From NCBI GenBank assembly GCA_947502595.1, contig CANNAM010000003.1, positions 186,001 through 250,000 on the forward strand: a stretch of DNA of 64,000 bases. Reading direction: 5' to 3'. Positions 12,683-22,604 of this stretch are shown here, piece after piece (within the stretch, counting starts at the first letter, position 1; every line of letters begins with the position of its first letter). Source of the DNA: an uncultured Marinicella sp. (GTDB lineage: Bacteria > Pseudomonadota > Gammaproteobacteria > Xanthomonadales > Marinicellaceae). The position numbers were made by a program, and so were the translations under genes. Below the pieces are notes generated by a model. That model did no database searches and was not told the origin of the DNA. It was given only the letters and a program-made list of their open reading frames with translations.

Positions 12683-14872
12683 TTACCACTCAATGGCATA
12701 AGACAAATTAAGGTGTCTAGATGCTTGGGTCATGGCTTCTATAATTGTATCTTCGGCATCGAAATTCCTGACTTGTTGCCACAACCAATATTTTTTATCG
12801 GTTAGGTTGTACAAACCCAAGCGCAATTGACTGTTTTGACTTACTTGGTAACCCAGGGTCAAGTCATAAGTGGCGTATCCTGGGGTTTCGAATAAATCAT
12901 CGGCTTCATCCACTCGATTCTGAGCACGACTGAAAACACCATACAAACCAGCTTGCCAAACTAGATTATTCGACTGCCACTGCAGGTTAACTGTGGCTTT
13001 GGGTGGAGAAATATGATTCAGCGGCTGATTGCTGTGATTGTTTTCCCCACGCGTGTAAGCCAACTGCCAACCAGCCGTCCATTGTGTATTGATTTGCCAC
13101 TGGTGATCCAGTTCCGCACCATAAATGGTGGCATCATCTATGTTTCTGGATTGAAACACCAACGCCTGAGTATCAGGGTCTAAGCCTATTAAGTCGCGAC
13201 TGACTATCAAATCTTTATAATCATTATGAAACACGTTCAAATTGATTTTATGCGCACCTGCAGCGTAACGAAAACCCAATTCAAAACCATCTGAAGTTTC
13301 AGATTTTAATGCAGGATTAGGAATCGCCTGATAATTAAACAATGCAAGCCTAAAGCCAATATTAACATCATCATAAGGCGGCGCTCTGAAGCCACGGACG
13401 TACTGCACATAAACATTAATCGCATCATTGACATCATACATCACCCCCAACTTCGGAGAAAAATCGGATGCCGTAACTGACACCACATCGGCAGCCCCAG
13501 AACCGTTATCAAATAAAGCGTCTCTGTCTGGTGACAAATCATAATAATCGAAGCGCAAAGCTGGCACCAAAGTCCATTTGGAATTGTTAAAGGTGATTTC
13601 ATCATGGATAAAAATTCCCAACTCTTGTACATCTGTCTGTGGAAAATCTCGCAATGGAAAAGTTTCACCCAACACCGAACGGGTGGTCACACCAGTCAAT
13701 AAATTAGTTTCACTGGCATCCCGTGATTCTTTAACTGCTGATTGAGTGAACTCCAAGCCATAAATCAATTGGTGTTGGCTGTTATCGCTCTGCCAGTTTT
13801 TAGTGAAATTCAGCTCAATGCCCACACGGCTGCTATCAAAATTAAATTGGCGGTACTGATACAAAGGCACATCACGTCGCGAAAAACGGTTTTCAAAACT
13901 GTTTTGTTCGAACTCGGTACCGGCATAATAAGTCAACACCCGACCTTCGTCCGCAAAGCCATTGTCCATTAAAAATGCATAATCAACGCTGAATTTACGT
14001 TCCGAACTTTCATCCTGTCCACTCAAAGCTGTGGTGCGGATAAAACGGCCTTGACCAATGAATGAGTTAATTTGGGTGAATTGATCTTTTTGATTGGCTA
14101 ACAACCCAAAAGTCACACTGTTACCGTTGACGGTATCAATTTGCCATTTACCAAACACCGATTGAGCATCCCAATCTGCTGTGTCTTTGGCTAATGTGGA
14201 ATTTTCATTGACCACACCTTTGCCATCACGCTGGGTGGCTGACAACAGCAAACCATGGCGGTCCAAATCCCATGCCGAAGTCAGTGTCATAAAACGACCG
14301 TGGCGTTTACCATCGTAACCCAGTCTGAATTTATTCCAATTATAATCACCGTCGCCGCCTTTTTGTGCCAACAGCACACCTGGGTCCCAGGTGTTAATCG
14401 CTACGATACCGCCCAAAGCATCACTGCCATAAAGCGTTGACGCTGGCCCATTCAGAATTTCAATGTTTTGAATCAAATCAATTTCAGGGAAGCCCGCTGT
14501 GGCGAATGAGTAAGAACCCAGGTTGAACGTTTTTGCATTGGGAATACCATCCACCTCAATGGCCACTCGGTTGCCACCGATGCCTCGGATGTTGATACCG
14601 GACGTGCCAAATCGAGTGCCACCGTCTTCAATATGTATATTGGCTTCATACTTGATGGCAGCTGCCATGTCTTGACTGATGGTTTCGGCAATCTGTGCTG
14701 CCGAGATAACCGATACATCGCCAACCACTGCTTGAACAGGACGTGGCTGTTTATAAGCCACCACAACCAAATCATCCAAAGTTACTGAGGCTTGCTCTGG
14801 TGTATTGTCTTGTGCCCAAAGGGCTGAACTCAATACCACCATTAAACTGAAACTGACTGCTTTTATTATCAT
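12683..14872 (-). CDS. TonB-dependent outer-membrane receptor, heme/hemoglobin type
   Basis: Outer-membrane transporter of 729 residues with a signal peptide ending near LWAQD, a TonB-box-like DDLVVVA segment (about 33-39), a plug domain (GINIRGIGGNRVAIEVDGIP; ILNGPASTLYGSDALGGIV) and a barrel ending in W. The barrel contains GFRAPPYDDVN and, about 20 residues later, IPNPALKSETS. These resemble the FRAP and NPNL boxes of heme/hemoglobin receptors, which is why I favour heme. It has its own DNR-like box and -10 element and sits between norD and nirS, so uptake is probably tied to denitrification, where heme demand is high. No heme permease, TonB or heme oxygenase gene is nearby. A copper or siderophore ligand remains possible. 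Confidence 0.8.
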   Translation of the reverse strand: MIIKAVSFSLMVVLSSALWAQDNTPEQASVTLDDLVVVAYKQPRPVQAVVGDVSVISAAQIAETISQDMAAAIKYEANIHIEDGGTRFGTSGINIRGIGGNRVAIEVDGIPNAKTFNLGSYSFATAGFPEIDLIQNIEILNGPASTLYGSDALGGIVAINTWDPGVLLAQKGGDGDYNWNKFRLGYDGKRHGRFMTLTSAWDLDRHGLLLSATQRDGKGVVNENSTLAKDTADWDAQSVFGKWQIDTVNGNSVTFGLLANQKDQFTQINSFIGQGRFIRTTALSGQDESSERKFSVDYAFLMDNGFADEGRVLTYYAGTEFEQNSFENRFSRRDVPLYQYRQFNFDSSRVGIELNFTKNWQSDNSQHQLIYGLEFTQSAVKESRDASETNLLTGVTTRSVLGETFPLRDFPQTDVQELGIFIHDEITFNNSKWTLVPALRFDYYDLSPDRDALFDNGSGAADVVSVTASDFSPKLGVMYDVNDAINVYVQYVRGFRAPPYDDVNIGFRLALFNYQAIPNPALKSETSDGFELGFRYAAGAHKINLNVFHNDYKDLIVSRDLIGLDPDTQALVFQSRNIDDATIYGAELDHQWQINTQWTAGWQLAYTRGENNHSNQPLNHISPPKATVNLQWQSNNLVWQAGLYGVFSRAQNRVDEADDLFETPGYATYDLTLGYQVSQNSQLRLGLYNLTDKKYWLWQQVRNFDAEDTIIEAMTQASRHLNLSYAIEW

Positions 14873-14920
14873 TTGCTTTTACTTAATCGGTCAAATAACC
14901 ATAGCTTATTAAAGTGTTGC

Positions 14921-14962
14921 AGTATATTCACTTTCAGCACCGATAAATATGACATAGGTCAA
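14921..14962 (-). promoter_or_regulatory. Receptor promoter with DNR/FNR-like box
   Basis: On the minus strand TTGACCTATGTCAT (14962-14949) matches eight of ten fixed positions of the FNR/DNR consensus. Its centre at 14955.5 predicts a start at 14914 if it acts at -41.5, and TATACT (14926-14921) falls exactly at -12 to -7. The spacing agreement is strong support even with the imperfect half-sites. Confidence 0.7.
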
Positions 14963-15029
14963 TTTACCAACAGGATCCTCTGCAAGAAAATTACCTCATG
15001 GACCAGTAAACTGCAGCCACAACTGGCAT

Positions 15030-16862
15030 TCAAGTGATTAACTGCAGGTACAGCAAAGGTAATTTTTTAGGCAATTCAGTGGCATTTTTTATGTGAAAAT
15101 AGGATTGAGAGCCAAATATATAAGGCAGGTAATCATAGGCTTCATGATCAATTGAAACACAGAATGGAATGATGCCTTTTTGCTTGGCTTCTTTGACCGC
15201 CATTTTGGTGTCTTCTAAACCATGGCGCCCTTCGTATTGATCCAAATCATTGGGCTTACCATCGGTCAGTATCAACAGTAATTTTTGTTTTGATTTTTGC
15301 GCTAACAAATCATCAGTGGCATAACGTATGGCGGTACCCATGCGGGTGTAATAACTGGGTTCAATGGCATGAATGCGGCTTCTGATTAAATCATCGTATT
15401 TTTGCTCAAATCGTTTTATCGGATAGTAGCGAACATGCGACCTTTTGCGTGAAGCAAACCCCGCAATAGCAAAGCGTTCCTGAGCTGCATGTAAGCTTTC
15501 GGCAAATAAATACAGGGCCTCCCTGATCACATCAATCACTTTTTTTTCATCGTTCACATAGGCGTCGGTAGAAAGCGATAAATCAGTTAAGATCAAACTA
15601 CATAAGTCACGTTGTTTGTGTTCTAAATGGCGGTACAGTTTAGGGTCAGTGTTGCTGTGACCAGCACATTTGTCGGCAGTAAAATCAATGAAACTCAATA
15701 AATCTGGCTCTTCACCATCGACTTGTTGATTCAGCCATTGTCGTTGTGGCTTCAAGGCTTCAAATTGACGCTTCAATTGTTGTGCTTGGCGTTGCAGCTG
15801 AGGAGGCCATGTAACTGATTCACTGCCTGTGATTTGCATCAATTGTAAACTGCAATAATCGGGTACCAACATTTGTTTCTTGTGGTGCCATTCTGGCATC
15901 AATATACCGGTTTCTAATACTTCATCATCGTATTCAGCTGCAGGTAAATCCAAATCAAGTTTAATCTTGTTACCGGTTTCACCTTGGCCAATACTGAGCT
16001 TATCCAAGTCATCAGCGGCTTTAAGGGCTTCATCATCTTCGCCGTCTTCTTCACTGCGATCTAAATTAATAAATTCTGACCAAGAAAACAGACTTTCTAA
16101 ACGGAATGACAAGAGGCCATCTTTGTCCTCTTCACTGTCTACCTGTTCGGCACTGTAGCGTTTACTTTTTTGTTGTTGTGCTTTGGCTGCCTGGCTGCCT
16201 TTGGCTTGCGGCAGGGCTTGCTTCTGTTGTTTGGCTAAAACCTGTTCTGGGTTAGCGTACAGCCAAATAGGCACCAATGCAGCCATGTCTTGCTCACTCA
16301 TGTCAGGTATGGGGCAATCAAGATTGGGGTTCAAAAGTAACTTTTTGACCAGTGACTCATTGGCTTGATATGATTTGGGCAGTTGCTTTGAGTGCGGTCT
16401 TTGAGGTAGATGTTGACGCACCAAATTGCGGTAAATTTTAGCCAAACCAGGCCACTGTTGCAGGGTTTTTCGGGTTAAGTATATATTGTGCGCCAACACA
16501 TGTTGAGGGTGCGGCACATGGTTGTGACTGGCCAAAGCTGTCAGCCAATAGTACACATCGGCATTGCATTGTTGATTGGCAAAAAAATCCATCTGTTCTG
16601 GCAAATACAAATGATCACGTTTGAAGTGGCCTTTTTCAAAACGTTTGGCCGCACCAGCGATGACTTGTAACCAGTTTCTGTGGCCTGTAAACAGCTGTGC
16701 AGTGGTATGCCCAATGCTGATGGCTTTGTCACCGCCAAGGGCACGAAAAAAAATAGCCAGGGGTTTTTTTATAGCGGTGAGACTGACACTTGCATCAGGG
16801 TAAGTTGGTAATGACTTAGCGGTGATGTAATGGTGCCATTTAACCCCAACCCATTCTTCCAT
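15030..16862 (-). CDS. norD: Nitric oxide reductase activation protein NorD (VWA domain)
   Basis: Partner of the NorQ AAA+ ATPase, needed to mature or activate cytochrome c NO reductase. The 610-residue protein has a variable N-terminal and middle region with an acidic stretch (SEEDGEDDEALKAADD, about 268-285). The C-terminal von Willebrand A domain (about 420-610) has a MIDAS motif DLSLST and the later LILTDGKPND. This VWA arrangement next to a CbbQ/NorQ ATPase is typical of NorD. It starts 4 bases after norQ, so the pair is translationally linked. The order norC-norB-norQ-norD on one strand matches many denitrifiers. Confidence 0.92.
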   Translation of the reverse strand: MEEWVGVKWHHYITAKSLPTYPDASVSLTAIKKPLAIFFRALGGDKAISIGHTTAQLFTGHRNWLQVIAGAAKRFEKGHFKRDHLYLPEQMDFFANQQCNADVYYWLTALASHNHVPHPQHVLAHNIYLTRKTLQQWPGLAKIYRNLVRQHLPQRPHSKQLPKSYQANESLVKKLLLNPNLDCPIPDMSEQDMAALVPIWLYANPEQVLAKQQKQALPQAKGSQAAKAQQQKSKRYSAEQVDSEEDKDGLLSFRLESLFSWSEFINLDRSEEDGEDDEALKAADDLDKLSIGQGETGNKIKLDLDLPAAEYDDEVLETGILMPEWHHKKQMLVPDYCSLQLMQITGSESVTWPPQLQRQAQQLKRQFEALKPQRQWLNQQVDGEEPDLLSFIDFTADKCAGHSNTDPKLYRHLEHKQRDLCSLILTDLSLSTDAYVNDEKKVIDVIREALYLFAESLHAAQERFAIAGFASRKRSHVRYYPIKRFEQKYDDLIRSRIHAIEPSYYTRMGTAIRYATDDLLAQKSKQKLLLILTDGKPNDLDQYEGRHGLEDTKMAVKEAKQKGIIPFCVSIDHEAYDYLPYIFGSQSYFHIKNATELPKKLPLLYLQLIT

Positions 16863-16866
16863 GGCA

Positions 16867-17670
16867 TTAACCCAGTTTGGCTTGTATAACCAAATTCAAT
16901 GCAGTCACCACTTCAGGATCATCACTCAGTGATTCTGAGATAGCGGCTTGACACGCGGCCATTGGATCGATTCCATGTTTGATTAAGTTGGCCGCATAGA
17001 TAAGTAAACGGGTAGACACTGATTCTTCTAAATCATGTTCCTTCAATTGGCGTAAATGATGGGCCAGTTCTGCCAACTGTTGGGCCAGCCCTGTTTCACA
17101 CGCTGATTCTCTTGCAATGATTTTCGCTTCAGTTCCGATATCGGGATAATCAAAACGCAACGCCATAAACCGTTGTTTGGTCGAAGGTTTCAAACCTTTT
17201 AAAAGGTTCTGATAACCGGGATTATAGGAAACCACCAACATAAAATCATCCGGTGCTTTGAGTAATTCGCCGGTGCGGTCAAGCGGCAAAATACGGCGGT
17301 CGTCGGTTAATGGGTGAATTGCTACTATACTGTCTTTTCGGGCCTCTACCACTTCATCTAAATAACAAATCCCACCTTCTCGCACAGCACGGGTCAAAGG
17401 ACCATCCTGCCAATAGGTTTTGCCATCACCAATTAAATGGCGACCGATTAAATCTGAAGCAGTCAAATCTTCATGGCATGCCACGGTAAAAAGTTTACGC
17501 CCCAAAACTTCAGCCATGTGCTGAATAAAACGGGTTTTTCCACAACCTGTTGGGCCTTTGAGCAACACAGGGATTTGGTTATTGGCGGCTGTTTGGAACA
17601 GCTCAATTTCATTGTTTTGTGCTTGGTAATAATTATTGCTATTGGTTTTGATCGCTTGGATGCTATCCAT
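16867..17670 (-). CDS. norQ: NorQ, CbbQ-family MoxR-like AAA+ ATPase
   Basis: ATPase that works with NorD to activate NO reductase, probably by inserting the non-heme iron. The 267-residue product has Walker A GPTGCGKTRF (about residues 35-44), Walker B ICYLDEVVEA, and the MoxR-type VVSYNPGYQNLLK and KQRFMALRFDYP segments. I choose ATG 17670, giving MDSIQAIKTN, because GGAG lies 6 bases before it. A TTG four codons upstream would begin inside the ribosome-binding site. It is separated from norB by a 70-base spacer containing a long hairpin, and it overlaps norD regulation by a 4-base gap. Confidence 0.93.
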   Translation of the reverse strand: MDSIQAIKTNSNNYYQAQNNEIELFQTAANNQIPVLLKGPTGCGKTRFIQHMAEVLGRKLFTVACHEDLTASDLIGRHLIGDGKTYWQDGPLTRAVREGGICYLDEVVEARKDSIVAIHPLTDDRRILPLDRTGELLKAPDDFMLVVSYNPGYQNLLKGLKPSTKQRFMALRFDYPDIGTEAKIIARESACETGLAQQLAELAHHLRQLKEHDLEESVSTRLLIYAANLIKHGIDPMAACQAAISESLSDDPEVVTALNLVIQAKLG

Positions 17671-17695
17671 AGTTGACTCCAATCAAAGTGAAATA

Positions 17696-17721
17696 AACCC
17701 AGGCAAAAGTTTGCCTGGGTT
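17696..17721 (-). terminator. Strong hairpin between norB and norQ
   Basis: The 26-base sequence has 12-base perfectly complementary arms (AACCCAGGCAAA and TTTGCCTGGGTT). On the minus strand it is followed by TATTTC, a weak U-tract. It may be a partial terminator or a processing/stabilising hairpin that makes norCB mRNA more abundant than norQD mRNA. Confidence 0.6.
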
Positions 17722-17740
17722 ATGTTTTAAACAGTGGTAA

Positions 17741-19150
<1,410 letters not shown>

Positions 19151-19161
19151 TTAATGTCTCC

Positions 19162-19596
19162 TTATCCTTGAATGTTGGGTGGCCAATTTTCAGTGTTGAT
19201 GCCACTGGTATATTTAAGAAACTCTGCAATCGCATCGAGCTCTTCTTCAGTGAAATTGAATTGCGGCATACTTCTTCTGCCAGGGATGCCGTTAACCGGC
19301 CGACTTTTCATGAACCCTTTGATGGCTTCTGTGCTTTCACCAAAGCGAAAGTAAACATTACCAAGTTCTGGTGCAAAATAAGCCCCTTCACCCAATAAGG
19401 TGTGACAACCAATACAGTTGTTTTCTTCCCATAAACGTTTGCCATGGGCTGTTACTTCGGTCATGGCTTCGCGGTTATCTCGCTCTGGAATTCTTTGGTG
19501 GGTATCAAAGGTCAACACCAAAAACAGAAAAATAAAAAATGCGGAACCACCATAATAAATGTTTCGAGCAACACTCTTGGTAAATATATCTTTCAT
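19162..19596 (-). CDS. norC: Nitric oxide reductase subunit C (cytochrome c)
   Basis: Membrane-anchored cytochrome c that passes electrons to NorB. The 144-residue product has an uncleaved N-terminal transmembrane helix (about residues 14-30, GGSAFFIFLFLVLTF), a single heme c site CIGCH (61-65) and a likely axial Met in RRSMPQF (about 110). Length and topology match NorC. It is first in the norCBQD transcript and has a DNR-like box upstream. Confidence 0.95.
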   Translation of the reverse strand: MKDIFTKSVARNIYYGGSAFFIFLFLVLTFDTHQRIPERDNREAMTEVTAHGKRLWEENNCIGCHTLLGEGAYFAPELGNVYFRFGESTEAIKGFMKSRPVNGIPGRRSMPQFNFTEEELDAIAEFLKYTSGINTENWPPNIQG

Positions 19597-19657
19597 AAAA
19601 GCCTCATGTCATGATTTGATTGCTGTTTTAACATCACCCTGTAAAAGAGCTCATAAT

Positions 19658-19699
19658 ATGTTAACTATTTGTTAAAAAAACCGTCTTGATGTAGGTCAA
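19658..19699 (-). promoter_or_regulatory. norCBQD promoter with DNR/FNR-like box
   Basis: TTGATGTAGGTCAA (19686-19699, plus-strand reading) matches nine of ten fixed positions. With its centre at -41.5 the start would be 19651, and TAACAT (19663-19658, minus strand) lies at -10. A slightly better hexamer, TATTAT (19659-19654), is 4 bases away. The box is 100 bases upstream of norC. Confidence 0.78.
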
Positions 19700-19767
19700 T
19701 ATTTCCAATATTAATTAAAAATAAACTGACTCCTGCATCAACTGATTATATTTAACTGAAGTACCGG

Positions 19768-20979
19768 TTAAAAAGTTGCGCTCAACATAAACCAATATTT
19801 ATTGCTGTCAACTTTGATGTCTTGGGCATCGTATTGAGCCACTTTGACCATGGCTGACAAGTTCTTATGCAATTGTTTAGCCACTGAAAAGTCCAGTTCA
19901 CTGCCATAATCACCTGCATTACTTTCCGCGTCGAATTGGTGGTAGACAACCTGCCAGTTGAAGCCTTCAATACCGCCTTTTGCACCTATAAACACATCTT
20001 CCAAACCTGCATCAGGGGTATTTAAAAATTGATCAGCCCAACCATTGAAAGCATGTAAAGTAGCCAATGGTGTTCTGAACGCAGCTCCTACCTGACTGGC
20101 ATCACCTTCCATCACCTCATAACCGGCAAAAAAAGAAAGCTGTTTCAAAACCAAAGCTAAATCAAACCGTAAATAATTGGCATCAAAGTCAACTGGGTTA
20201 TTGTGCGCATCAGATTGTTGGGCAAATTCGGCACCAACAGTTATTTTATGCTCAGCCATAGGCCAATGGGTCTTAAAAGCCACGCCCAAAGTTGCTGTTG
20301 AAAAAGCCGCTGCATCTTGGTTATCGATGTTGTAGTAATAGGCTGTTAACTTATGCCGGTCTTGCCATGTATTGGACCAGTTGGCTAACAGTGTTTGGTT
20401 GTCATGATCACCGGCTGCCACATCACTGCCGAATATACGGTTGACATTTTCAATGTATGACAAGAACAATTGACTCTCAGCAATGTCTGCTGTGAATGAC
20501 AATGCATCGTACGTTTGTTCGTTTTGCCGCCAACCCACACCACCAACAAACCTTTGGTTATCAAGCAAAATGCGTTGGCGCCCTATTTTTAAACTGTTGC
20601 TGTCATTAAAAGCATAGTTAAACCATGCTTGGTTAATCTCTGTTCCCGTTGGATCGGCAACCACTGGGTACCGCCCATGTGTCGGCGTATTGCCACCTCC
20701 GGCATTGTAATTATCAGCAAAAACTTCCAGCACATTATCGGCTTCAATAAAGAAACTGAATCCATGATAATCTGCGGTTTTATAGTTCAAGCGGGTTCTC
20801 AGTGTTGATGCATTGGCATCACGACTGAAACCTGCCTGGTCAACCAATTCAAACCGATAGCGAAATGACAATTCAGCATTACCATCACTGAATGCTTCCG
20901 AGAATGTATCTGCGGACCAAGCATCGGCACCCAGTGAACCCAATACCAATACTGCCAATAGGCGATGATTTTTATACAC
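19768..20979 (-). CDS. Outer-membrane porin, alginate-export/OprE-like fold
   Basis: Predicted 403-residue beta-barrel with a signal peptide (ending near DAWSAD). Alternating amphipathic strands include LSFRYRFELVDQ, LKIGRQRILLDNQRFVGGVGWRQNEQTYD and NKYWFMLSATF, with a C-terminal Phe. The GRQ-x-L-DNQRFVG-x-VGWRQNEQ stretch is characteristic of the alginate-export-type porin family, many of whose members have nothing to do with alginate. Its promoter has a DNR-like box and a consensus -10, so it is probably made under denitrifying conditions. A role in nitrite or nitrate passage is a guess from context. Confidence 0.75.
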   Translation of the reverse strand: MYKNHRLLAVLVLGSLGADAWSADTFSEAFSDGNAELSFRYRFELVDQAGFSRDANASTLRTRLNYKTADYHGFSFFIEADNVLEVFADNYNAGGGNTPTHGRYPVVADPTGTEINQAWFNYAFNDSNSLKIGRQRILLDNQRFVGGVGWRQNEQTYDALSFTADIAESQLFLSYIENVNRIFGSDVAAGDHDNQTLLANWSNTWQDRHKLTAYYYNIDNQDAAAFSTATLGVAFKTHWPMAEHKITVGAEFAQQSDAHNNPVDFDANYLRFDLALVLKQLSFFAGYEVMEGDASQVGAAFRTPLATLHAFNGWADQFLNTPDAGLEDVFIGAKGGIEGFNWQVVYHQFDAESNAGDYGSELDFSVAKQLHKNLSAMVKVAQYDAQDIKVDSNKYWFMLSATF

Positions 20980-21010
20980 GTCAATTCTCCAGTAACACCA
21001 TTCAAACTGA

Positions 21011-21051
21011 ATTATATCTACTGGTTAATAATTGACATTGACTTACATCAA
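21011..21051 (-). promoter_or_regulatory. Porin promoter with DNR/FNR-like box
   Basis: On the plus strand TTGACTTACATCAA (21038-21051) matches nine of ten fixed positions of the FNR/DNR consensus. On the minus strand the perfect -10 TATAAT (21016-21011) lies at the spacing expected for a box centred near -41.5, with the start near 21003. The start codon of the porin is at 20979. Confidence 0.78.
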
Positions 21052-21103
21052 TCAAAGTAATCGATGAGTAACAAATAAAGCCGGAGGGGCTGCATTGAAC
21101 CTA

Positions 21104-22468
21104 TTATGGGGTTTCTTCTTTGATTAAATTGGTGTCATCATCACTCAATTGGTTCTCTGCAGACTGCTTCCTGATTTCATCCACATCATTAGATAAATCT
21201 GCTTCTACTGCATTGTTTTCGGGCTCAGTGGTTTTAGTCAATTCAGCTGGTGGCGAACTTTCTGCTGGCTCTTGAATAACCCGAATACCTTCTGGAAAAA
21301 CCACCTCACGCGCTTCATCTGGCATCATGATTTTGGCATCATCAAAGGCTTTTTTAATCAATCGAATCATTGCTGATTTAACTTTAGATGCACTGTTATT
21401 TTGACCATTCACCCAAAAATACACAATGATATTGACCGTTGCGGCACCCAAGCTATCAACCAATACCTGTGGCTCGGGTTCTTTCAATACCGCATCATGT
21501 TTATGCAATACGGCCAAGGCTGTTTGTTGGGCGTGGGTGATTGAATCGTCAGCGCCAATACCCACTGTAAATTGTTTTCTGACGTTGGGGTTGGCGGTGA
21601 CATTGATGATGGTGCTTTTGTAAATGATGGCATTGGGAATGTGGATGTGATTGCCGTCCAATGTCATGATTACGGTGCCACGGGTGGTGACACTTTGCAC
21701 CACACCTTTGTGCCCATCAACTGCGATGAAATCACCAATTTTAAACGGCCGCCGGACGCTGATTAGGATGCTGGCTAAAAAGTTTTCTGCGATGTCTTTG
21801 AAGGCAATACCAATGATTAAGCCTAACAAACCAGTACCACCCACCACCGTCATCGCCAGGTTGGTCAGCCCAGTTAACTGCAGCACCAAATATATACCTA
21901 TCACCACCACTGGAACTGCCAACAACCTTGCGCCCATGCGCAATATAAACGGCGTCTGCACTTTACGCCTTAACACCCGGGTACCAACTGCCACTGTGAT
22001 TTTTGCCACCACCCAAGTCAAAATCAACACCAATAAAGCGATGGTTAATTTAGGCAAAGCCCGGATCATTTTATCGTACAAAGTCAAGGCTTCATTGACT
22101 GCGGGGTCTAAATCCCATTGCTCGCCCAAGCGCACTTCAATGTTGTTGACCACTGCAATCACCCCTTCGGTGCGATTTGCTGCCACTTCAACCCAATGTT
22201 TATCCGCTTCATCGTGGGTCCACCCCGACAACACCAACACCCCTTCGGTGACCTTTACTGTTGGCTCTTGTATGCGGTTACTGACTTTCAGGATTCTGGC
22301 AAAGCGTTGTTCAATGGCTTGATCAGAGACGGTTTGATTGACTTCAATTTTCTGTTCTGTATCAGTCCAACTGGACTTCACAGTCTGATCATTGGTGGTT
22401 TCAGGCTCTTGTGCCATCAGCCAAGGGGACAACAATAACAGTGATGACAGAGTCAATAATTTTTTCAT
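21104..22468 (-). CDS. MscS-family mechanosensitive channel with N-terminal BON domain
   Basis: Inner-membrane channel releasing solutes on osmotic downshock. The product has a signal peptide (MKKLLTLSSLLLLSPWLMAQ), a BON-like periplasmic domain (about 45-115, with VLVLSGWTHDEADKHWVE), three transmembrane helices, and the MscS pore/beta region (GGTGLLGLIIGIAFKDIAEN; RRPFKIGDFI). An acidic cytoplasmic tail of about 70 residues follows. The pore Gly/Ala-rich pattern is conserved. I start at ATG 22468, since the frame can only be extended to a TTG seven codons upstream. The BON-MscS fusion is a known arrangement in marine gammaproteobacteria. Confidence 0.88.
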   Translation of the reverse strand: MKKLLTLSSLLLLSPWLMAQEPETTNDQTVKSSWTDTEQKIEVNQTVSDQAIEQRFARILKVSNRIQEPTVKVTEGVLVLSGWTHDEADKHWVEVAANRTEGVIAVVNNIEVRLGEQWDLDPAVNEALTLYDKMIRALPKLTIALLVLILTWVVAKITVAVGTRVLRRKVQTPFILRMGARLLAVPVVVIGIYLVLQLTGLTNLAMTVVGGTGLLGLIIGIAFKDIAENFLASILISVRRPFKIGDFIAVDGHKGVVQSVTTRGTVIMTLDGNHIHIPNAIIYKSTIINVTANPNVRKQFTVGIGADDSITHAQQTALAVLHKHDAVLKEPEPQVLVDSLGAATVNIIVYFWVNGQNNSASKVKSAMIRLIKKAFDDAKIMMPDEAREVVFPEGIRVIQEPAESSPPAELTKTTEPENNAVEADLSNDVDEIRKQSAENQLSDDDTNLIKEETP

Positions 22469-22604
22469 GGTCAGCGTGTTGTTAAACAAAGCATTACTCT
22501 AACATATTGACTGTTATTTTGGCTATGCCCGCAGAATTGCGTATGTTTATTCAAGGCTACAAACTTTAAAATAATGCCAATCTTTCAATTACACGGGTTT
22601 TTTT

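Noticed and set aside
21651-22322. Long plus-strand frame (223 codons) opposite the MscS gene
   Set aside because: It is an antisense shadow of a well-supported MscS-family gene, with Pro/Thr/Asn-rich sequence and no domain.
22490-22604. Sigma-54 promoter for glnA
   Set aside because: TGGC and TTGC elements are present but the GG-to-GC spacing is 8 or 16 bases, not 10.
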